Assembly: GCA_964568075.1 (NCBI GenBank) | Contig: CAZMOM010000026.1 | Coordinates: forward strand, 1 to 47,320 | DNA length: 47,320 nucleotides | Direction of reading: 5' to 3' | Source: MnTg04 sp964568075 | GTDB lineage: Bacteria; Pseudomonadota; Gammaproteobacteria; Steroidobacterales; MnTg04 | Notes under the pieces: generated by a model | Database searches by the model: none | Told to the model about the DNA's origin: nothing | Seen by the model: the letters and a program-made list of their open reading frames with translations, nothing else | Shown here: positions 42,186-47,320 of the stretch, one piece after another | Layout: each line of letters opens with the position of its first letter | How positions within the stretch are numbered: position 1 is the stretch's first letter | Made by a program: the position numbers and the translations under genes

Positions 42186-42890
42186 ATGGACCGGTCTTAT
42201 ATTGAAGAAAACCAGATTATCGACCGCTATCTGATGAACAAATTGTCTGCCGAGGAAACGGAAGCGTTCGAGCGGTTTTACCTCGAAGAGCCCGATCTGT
42301 GTGAAGAAATCCAAATGCGTAAGCGTTTCATTCGAGGCCTGCTAGAAGCGGATCGAACTCATTCATTGCAGCCTTCCATCGTTGGAACGGGGCTGAAAAA
42401 ACGCAAGCCTGCACCCGCGTTTCCAGTATTTCGAACGTTGGCAGTGATTTCCGCGGTAATACTCGCGGTCACAGCGGTCGTGCAATACGGCCAGATAAAG
42501 GAGCTGAAAGAGACTAACGCGCAATACGCGTATCAGATAGAAGAAGCGTCAGGCCCCAGCGTCAACACGCTACTGGTCCCGCTGGGCCGGACACGCTCGG
42601 CAGACCGCACTGCACCACCAGTGACCCGTATCCGCCTGCCAGCGGCTGTGGAACAGGTTGTCCTGAACCCGGACGTGAAAACAGAGGGCTTCGCACAGAT
42701 CAGATTCATCCTGGAAAGAGATGGTTATGGTGAACTCTGGAACCAGGACAGCGACACCAACACGCCCACGGTCATCGTCCCAGCGACGTTGCTGGTTCCG
42801 GGAGATTACTACCTGGAAATCCATGGTATAAAGTCGGACGACACGATCGTTCCCCTTTCAAGATTTTCCTTTACCGTGCTGGAAGAGTAA
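42186..42890 (+). CDS. Membrane anti-sigma-like protein
   Basis: A 234-residue single-pass protein. The N-terminal part has the helical YLMNKLSAEETEAFERFYLE motif with a single Cys, close to zinc-type anti-sigma domains but lacking the HxxxCxxC ligands. A membrane helix lies about residues 78-97 (LAVISAVILAVTAVVQYG). The C-terminal about 130 residues are predicted periplasmic and beta-rich (VPATLLVPGDYYLEIHGI). A GGGAGG site precedes the ATG. It follows the sigma gene, as anti-sigma genes do, so it probably holds the sigma factor at the membrane. How it is released is unknown; the secreted CHAT protease is a candidate. Confidence 0.82.
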   Translation: MDRSYIEENQIIDRYLMNKLSAEETEAFERFYLEEPDLCEEIQMRKRFIRGLLEADRTHSLQPSIVGTGLKKRKPAPAFPVFRTLAVISAVILAVTAVVQYGQIKELKETNAQYAYQIEEASGPSVNTLLVPLGRTRSADRTAPPVTRIRLPAAVEQVVLNPDVKTEGFAQIRFILERDGYGELWNQDSDTNTPTVIVPATLLVPGDYYLEIHGIKSDDTIVPLSRFSFTVLEE

Positions 42891-42915
42891 CTGGCTCGCT
42901 ATAGTCCTGACCGGA

Positions 42916-42933
42916 GTATCCCGTCCGGGATAC
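42916..42933. terminator. Palindromic hairpin between convergent genes
   Basis: GTATCCCG and CGGGATAC pair perfectly with a TC spacer, between the anti-sigma stop and the end of wcaJ. There is no T-run, so terminator function is uncertain. Confidence 0.4.
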
Positions 42934-43035
42934 AGAAATCAATTTCTGAATTGCCCAGAAAGATACGTGACAAGATAGGTCGTCGCTGGAGTCGTGGGCA
43001 ATTTGGCTTGCGGATCAATATACAGACAACATAGA

Positions 43036-44508
43036 TCAATAGGCGTTCTTACCCGCCAGCCCTTTGAGTACAGTTAAAAAAATGATTTTCAGATCGAGCC
43101 AGATCGACCAATGTTCTATGTAGTAAAGATCGTACTCGATCCGACGTTTCATCTTTTCAACCGTGTCGGTTTCTCCACGCCAGCCGTTCACTTGTGCCCA
43201 TCCGGTGATGCCGGGCTTAACTTCGTGCCGCCGCATAAAGGAATCAATCTGTTCCTTGTAAAAGTCATTATGCGCAATTGCGTGCGGGCGTGGCCCGACA
43301 ATAGACATGCGGCCCTGCAATACATTGATAAACTGCGGCAATTCATCAAGGCTGGTGGCGCGCAGGAAACGGCCGAGCGGTGTCACCCTGCTGTCATTTT
43401 TTGTCGCCTGCACGAATTGACCCTCATCCTCCTCATGCATGTACATCGTGCGGAATTTATAAACAATAATCGGCTTGCCATCCCATCCATGACGCCGCTG
43501 CGTAAAGAATAACGGACCTGGCGAGGTAAGCTTAACAAGAGCGGCGACAATCAACATTAAAGGGACAGAAATCGCAAACAATATTGTTCCCAAAATAAAA
43601 TCTTCCAGCCCCTTCGCAAACAATCCGAGTCCATGAATGGCTCGAAGATTAAGATTGACAACCGGGAGACCAATGACTTCAGTAATAGGCCTGCGCAACA
43701 GATTCATCGCGCCAAGACGCGGCAGCAGCCGTCGATTAACGGTCTCGTGCCGCAAAACATGTAGAACATTTGCAATATGATCCGGATCACCATTTTCCGG
43801 CGAGCGGATCGGCAAGCAAATCCAGACGTCATCGATTTTTTGCTTGGCTATGATCCCAGGCAACAGATCGTAATGGCCGAGTACCGGAACGCCGTCTACA
43901 ATCAATCCTTCCAGCCCCGCCTCCGGATCGACAAAGCCCGCAACATCCAGGCCGAGCCAGTCTGCCTGTTTAATACGCGACGCCACCTCCGCGCCCCAAG
44001 CCCTGGCACCGACAATGATCACCCGCTTGTGATTCAAACCGCGGCTTCTAAGCGCTCGCAAGAACAGGGTCGTTGCGGCCCGGGCGGAAAACAAAAGCAG
44101 AAACCCAAGGCCCAACCAGCTCACCGCCCAGGTTCTGCTGAAATACGCGCTGACTTTCAACAAAAATGCCGAAACCACCAAAATCACAATTACAGTCGCC
44201 CAGGCGCTGGCCAATGGACCGGTGTGATCAACAATGCTACGGCCACGCCAGAGCTGATAAAGATCGAACCGGCCGAAAACTACCACCGTCAGCAACAATG
44301 AGACCACGATGACTACCCGGTACGGGCTGGTCATCCAGGAAAAACCCCCGAAAAGAATTACACCTGGAACAACTGCGGCGATCAGAACAGCGAGCAGATC
44401 GGCAGTCTTATAGAGAATATTGGCAAGCTTGGATTGGTCGAACAGTGGGTCGCTGACCGCACTTAGCTGTGCGAACCGCTCGCTCGAAAGATCGGGCATC
44501 TGGGTCAT
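43036..44508 (-). CDS. wcaJ: WcaJ-type undecaprenyl-phosphate sugar phosphotransferase
   Basis: Starts exopolysaccharide repeat-unit synthesis by moving a sugar-1-phosphate from a nucleotide sugar to undecaprenyl phosphate. About five N-terminal membrane segments are followed by a CoA-binding-like Rossmann region (VIIVGARAWGAEVASRIKQA). The C-terminal catalytic domain has GPLFFTQRRHGWDGKPIIVY, FRTM, SLDELPQFINVLQGRMSIVG and GITGWAQVNGWRGETDTVEK. 490 residues is usual for the family. ATG at 44508 chosen; another in-frame start lies five codons upstream. It runs in the same direction as the other polysaccharide genes, beyond the CHAT island. Confidence 0.92.
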   Translation of the reverse strand: MTQMPDLSSERFAQLSAVSDPLFDQSKLANILYKTADLLAVLIAAVVPGVILFGGFSWMTSPYRVVIVVSLLLTVVVFGRFDLYQLWRGRSIVDHTGPLASAWATVIVILVVSAFLLKVSAYFSRTWAVSWLGLGFLLLFSARAATTLFLRALRSRGLNHKRVIIVGARAWGAEVASRIKQADWLGLDVAGFVDPEAGLEGLIVDGVPVLGHYDLLPGIIAKQKIDDVWICLPIRSPENGDPDHIANVLHVLRHETVNRRLLPRLGAMNLLRRPITEVIGLPVVNLNLRAIHGLGLFAKGLEDFILGTILFAISVPLMLIVAALVKLTSPGPLFFTQRRHGWDGKPIIVYKFRTMYMHEEDEGQFVQATKNDSRVTPLGRFLRATSLDELPQFINVLQGRMSIVGPRPHAIAHNDFYKEQIDSFMRRHEVKPGITGWAQVNGWRGETDTVEKMKRRIEYDLYYIEHWSIWLDLKIIFLTVLKGLAGKNAY

Positions 44509-44523
44509 GTGCGGTACCCCCAA

Positions 44524-44833
44524 CTGAGCGATTTGTTCAGATGTAGCGTTTTGAATTGCTTCTTCTAGCCGTAGCTAGCTACATATCGCTCAATGGGGAT
44601 ATTTAACCACATAACCGCCAGGGTTTCTAGGTATTGGGGACGAATATGATTGGAAGTTCGTGTTTTATTTGGCAGATCTCAATGGTTTTGAGCATACCAA
44701 CGGCATGTGTTGGCAATTCCGCCTGATGTAAGACACATTTGGCAATCAGCCCAATTTACTAATTATCTCGATATCTCAAAGCTTTCTGGGTTTTCCGTCG
44801 GGCTTACTGGTGTCAAAAATGATCTCTCTACTC
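44524..44833. other. AT-rich intergenic region
   Basis: TGAGCGAT (44525) and ATCGCTCA (44586) form imperfect outer arms around a perfect 12-bp GTAGCTAGCTAC palindrome at 44571-44582. No gene is seen. Confidence 0.4.
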
Positions 44834-45586
44834 TTAGCATCGATAACGCATTACTCGGTCTTTGATTAAGTACCATATGAATAACGTATTGGTAGTCAAG
44901 TATCTCTTCCACAAGCGTCCCGGCTCATTTATCAAACGAAATAGCCATTCAAGTCCGCCCTTTTGCATCCACAAGGGAGCACGTGGCTTGGTCTCGGCTA
45001 AGAAATCAAAAGCTGCACCGACGCCAACCAGTACGGCCGGCAAATATGGTGCATAAGCGACCATCAAGAACTCCTGCTTCGGGCAACCTAGACCAACAAA
45101 AACAATACGAGCATCTGATGTCTTGATGCGATTTACCATATCTTGATTCATTTTAGGCTGTTGGGGAAGCGCAGGCGGAGATTCGTAACCTGCCACCTGC
45201 AAAGTAGGGAATCGCTTAGCAATAATTTTCCTTAATTCCTCGATCGTTTTTGGACTGCCGCCGAGAAAGAACACAGGAAGCATCTTGACGTCCGCTATCT
45301 CACACAACCTAATCATCAAGTCTGGCCCAGCTACCCGCTCGGCATCTGTGAAGCCCTGCCGATGCAATTCCCATACCAGAGGCATACCGTCGCTAGCCAC
45401 AAGTTCCGCATTTTCCATCGTCAAGCGGAGCGCCACATTACGTCGAGCGGTCGTGACCATGTGCACGTTGGCCACACAGACATAGCCCCCACGACCTTCT
45501 TTGGCGATCTGAAGAATCTCATGGGCTATCTTTTCGAAACTGCCGACAGTAACCCTGGCGCCGATAACCCGTCCCTGTTCAAACAT
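44834..45586 (-). CDS. WecG/TagA/CpsF-family glycosyltransferase
   Basis: Adds an N-acetylmannosamine-type or uronic residue to a lipid-linked sugar in repeat-unit assembly; the exact sugar cannot be told. The family blocks are GGYVCVANVHMVTTARRNVA, NAELVASDGMPLVWEL, RVAGPDLMIRLCE, FFLGGSPKTIEELRK, IVFVGLGCPKQEFLM and VGVGAAFDFLAETKPRAPLW, ending at the typical EPGRLWKRYL. 250 residues, usual length. It stands upstream of wcaJ on the same strand. Confidence 0.92.
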   Translation of the reverse strand: MFEQGRVIGARVTVGSFEKIAHEILQIAKEGRGGYVCVANVHMVTTARRNVALRLTMENAELVASDGMPLVWELHRQGFTDAERVAGPDLMIRLCEIADVKMLPVFFLGGSPKTIEELRKIIAKRFPTLQVAGYESPPALPQQPKMNQDMVNRIKTSDARIVFVGLGCPKQEFLMVAYAPYLPAVLVGVGAAFDFLAETKPRAPLWMQKGGLEWLFRLINEPGRLWKRYLTTNTLFIWYLIKDRVMRYRC

Positions 45587-45621
45587 ATGCCATCAAAAAA
45601 CTCTTTGAAGTCAAGTGCTTC

Positions 45622-45690
45622 TCCGTGTCTTGTATTTCTCCACGGCCCATTAAGAGAAATCCAATTCGAAAAACGGTCTGTTCAGGAGCC
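45622..45690 (-). pseudogene. Remnant of a methyltransferase C-terminus
   Basis: One minus-strand frame reads RPFFELDFS, stop, WAVEKYKTR. It lines up with RLFSEANFSQCAIEQYKTG near the end of the gene at 46800. The stop (TAA) sits where that gene has Gln (CAA). Only this short stretch is recognisable. Confidence 0.5.
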
Positions 45691-45787
45691 CTGGATATCA
45701 AGATATGCGATGTCATATCCGTATTGACCCAGCCGTCAATTGCTTGATCGATCATCCTCCAATGCCGTCTCATCTCGCCCTCGAGAA

Positions 45788-45964
45788 TCATCCGAAGACG
45801 AAATCATCAAATGATTCCAAAATGAACTCGACTTCATCATTCTTCGTGTAAGAATAACAACCGATATAGAATCCTGAATGATTGATCCATTTCGCAGCAG
45901 TGTATTTGCCCTCAAGATTCCCATACAGACGCTTGTAAATCGGTTGCTTGATCAAGGCGAACAT
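45788..45964 (-). pseudogene. DegT/DnrJ/EryC1-type aminotransferase C-terminal fragment
   Basis: A 58-codon frame ends WINHSGFYIGCYSYTKNDEV, EFILESFDDFVFG. This is like the GFYIGCH...E..I..I...F.DF end of sugar aminotransferases of this family. The PLP-binding part is missing, and upstream frames are disrupted. It suggests that a nucleotide-sugar gene once stood here. Confidence 0.55.
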
Positions 45965-46135
45965 GTCCCCTGTTTCACCTTAAATTTTGGATACCCCGAA
46001 AACATGATAAACCAACGTCCTGATACAATACACACGCGAGAGGATTTTTCCTACTGGGACTATTCGATATTTTACGTGAATGCATCCTCATAAATTTTTT
46101 CATCCTCGCGCAAACTTAGATTATGGTGATATAAC

Positions 46136-46768
46136 TCAGTCATATTTTCTGACAGCGATATACGATTTTGTAAAGAACAAAAACCGCTCCTTGATGATTT
46201 CGCAATCTGGAAAAAGCGATTTCATTTCCTTAAACGTTAGCAAGCGAATTTCATCCACCATCCTGTCGATATACTCCCTTGATGGTCGCGTAATGATCCC
46301 CCAAACACTAAAATTCCGCAAAAGCTTCCTCTGCCATTTTTTCGACAGAAAGTGAATAAAGGGGGTAATGTAATGTGGCTCGACAAAAAACCATCTGGCT
46401 GGAGTTTAAATCCATAACGATTTGCCCACTCTGCTCACTTCAGCGGCAAAATCGATTTGATCTTCAATTGTCGAAAGGTGCTCAATCACGGAATTTGAGA
46501 AGACAATATCAAAGACTTTATCCGGAAAATCAATATTTCGCCCATCGCCTTGAACATATTTATAATTACCTGCCTCGCGGTTTTCTGGAATTTTCAGATT
46601 TAGCAGGACAAGTTTTCCTGGATGGGAAACAAAGCCCCAATTGTATGCAGTCCCGCCTACATCAAGTATCTTTGATTCGGGTTTTGGGGAAATCATAGTC
46701 ATAAATTTGGCCATTCTACGTTTCCGGAAGGGCCGGAGAATGACATTGAGCAGAGAATGAATGTTCAT
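46136..46768 (-). pseudogene. SAM methyltransferase gene with in-frame TAA
   Basis: From MNIHSLLNVILRPFRKRR the frame carries methyltransferase motifs (SKILDVGGTAYNWGF; GDGRNIDFPDKVFDIVFSNS; EHLSTIEDQIDFAAEVSRVG). TAA at 46406-46408 interrupts it after KSLWI. The same frame continues without shift: TPARWFFVEPHYITPFIHFL, a run to RNFSVWGIITRPSREYIDRM, and a normal end MKSLFPDCEIIKERFLFFTK. Relatives have Gln there (WIQTP), so one C-to-T change (CAA to TAA) explains it. Alternatives are readthrough or a sequencing error. The full product would be 210 residues. Confidence 0.85.
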
Positions 46769-46799
46769 TTTTCCTTCAAGCCAAGTACAATAAACTTGG

Positions 46800-47320
46800 T
46801 CACTTCGTGGCCTCAAAAAATAACGACTCCGGCCTGTTATCAAGCTGTTCGATATCTGGGCATCTCCCTGTCTTGTATTGCTCTATGGCGCATTGCGAGA
46901 AATTCGCTTCGGAAAACAGCCTGATCAGGAACCTGCCTGTAAAGCCACAATGATGCTGATTCTTCACAGCCCCTCTTTTGGAGATCTCAAATATTCCTTC
47001 AAGAAAATCCCTCGGATCATCCGGATCGTATAAAGCCACAATTTTTTCGAGATCCGGTACAACAACCCTGCATACACCACCAGGTTTTAGCACCCGATAC
47101 ATCTCATGGATCAATCGTTCCACCTCATCCATAAACAGGTGTTCAAGCACATGTGAGCTGAATATCGCCTCTACCGATCCGGATACAAAAGGCAATGGTC
47201 TTGCGAGGTCAAGATATTTCAGTTTGGAAAATACTTTACGCTTATGCTGGCGATAGCGTTCCGATGTTATTACGTTCAGTTTGTACAAAAACAACGGTAA
47301 AAACGGAACTCTGGATATCC
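46800..47320 (-). CDS. Class I SAM methyltransferase, partial at the window edge
   Basis: The reading frame is open to the right edge of the window, so the start and motif I lie outside. What is visible begins near the post-I region (LKYLDLARPLPFVSGSVEAI) and continues with FSSHVLEHLFMDEVERLIHE, MYRVLKPGGVCRVVVPDLEK. These are standard in type-11 methyltransferases from glycan loci. The end FSQCAIEQYKTGRCPDIEQL precedes the stop at 46800. It is upstream of the interrupted methyltransferase, 31 bases apart. Its acceptor is likely a sugar of the polysaccharide, by context only. Confidence 0.85.
   Translation of the reverse strand, partial: ISRVPFLPLFLYKLNVITSERYRQHKRKVFSKLKYLDLARPLPFVSGSVEAIFSSHVLEHLFMDEVERLIHEMYRVLKPGGVCRVVVPDLEKIVALYDPDDPRDFLEGIFEISKRGAVKNQHHCGFTGRFLIRLFSEANFSQCAIEQYKTGRCPDIEQLDNRPESLFFEATK

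Overview
The window looks like a chromosomal segment of an uncultured, probably marine or sediment-dwelling gammaproteobacterium. The grounds are the tRNA-Glu/tRNA-Ala/gltX block, Wzi/WcaJ-type polysaccharide genes, a DUF3391 HD-GYP protein, and several families of REP-like palindromes typical of such genomes, including the common motif beginning TGTAGGAGCGGC. I cannot place it below class level with confidence. Regions 2.8-3.5 kb and 44.5-47.3 kb are visibly AT-richer than the rest and look like recent imports.

Layout. 0-6.5 kb: two signalling-type membrane proteins that share one N-terminal membrane module (one with a PD40 propeller, one with a TolB-N-like domain plus TPRs), a methyltransferase and a small lipoprotein, separated by 91-bp hairpin repeats (family A) and transposase scraps. 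6.5-7.7 kb: no gene. 7.7-10.7 kb: an inositol operon (ino1, a fused inositol-phosphate cytidylyltransferase/CDP-alcohol phosphotransferase, and an HD-domain phosphohydrolase) that could make di-myo-inositol phosphate or a related phospho-inositol compound. 10.7-13.4 kb: transposase remnants, repeats, a class II glutamine amidotransferase and a small membrane protein. 13.5-15.1 kb: arsR-acr3 arsenite resistance with an operator palindrome. 15.1-17.5 kb: a complete IS1595-family element with terminal inverted repeats, an 8-bp target duplication and passenger genes, inserted in a palindromic repeat (family C). 17.7-19.5 kb: tRNA-Glu, tRNA-Ala, gltX. 20-24.5 kb: an Npt-like transporter, a small repeat-tailed membrane protein, and a c-di-GMP pair (HD-GYP, EAL). 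24.8-27.3 kb: tRNA-Val, then two toxin-antitoxin-type modules (a HigBA-like pair with a frameshifted toxin, and a wHTH/AbiEii-like nucleotidyltransferase pair) delimited by a second AT-rich repeat (family A').

27.3-47.3 kb is a polysaccharide region read mostly on the minus strand: sulfotransferase, manB, manC, an ArsB/NhaD-type permease, ugd, wzi, wcaJ, a WecG/TagA glycosyltransferase and methyltransferase genes or remnants, one with an in-frame stop. GDP-mannose and a UDP-sugar acid would be made here, passed to lipid carrier by WcaJ, extended, and the polymer anchored by Wzi. Inserted in this locus on the plus strand is a four-gene island (37.2-42.9 kb): a secreted TPR-CHAT protease, a 129-aa protein with a Gly/Asp-rich tail, an ECF sigma factor and a membrane anti-sigma-like protein. 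It is the best candidate in the window for an incompletely described system: a caspase-like protease coupled to sigma/anti-sigma signalling.

Repeats dominate the spaces between genes: family A (91-bp hairpin, GTGCCGGTG ends), family A' (AT-rich box plus ACCGGCACC), family C (AATGTCCGCT palindrome), family D (GGGGACAGATTTATTT hairpins flanking manC), one classical REP pair, and a 162-bp TA-flanked MITE.
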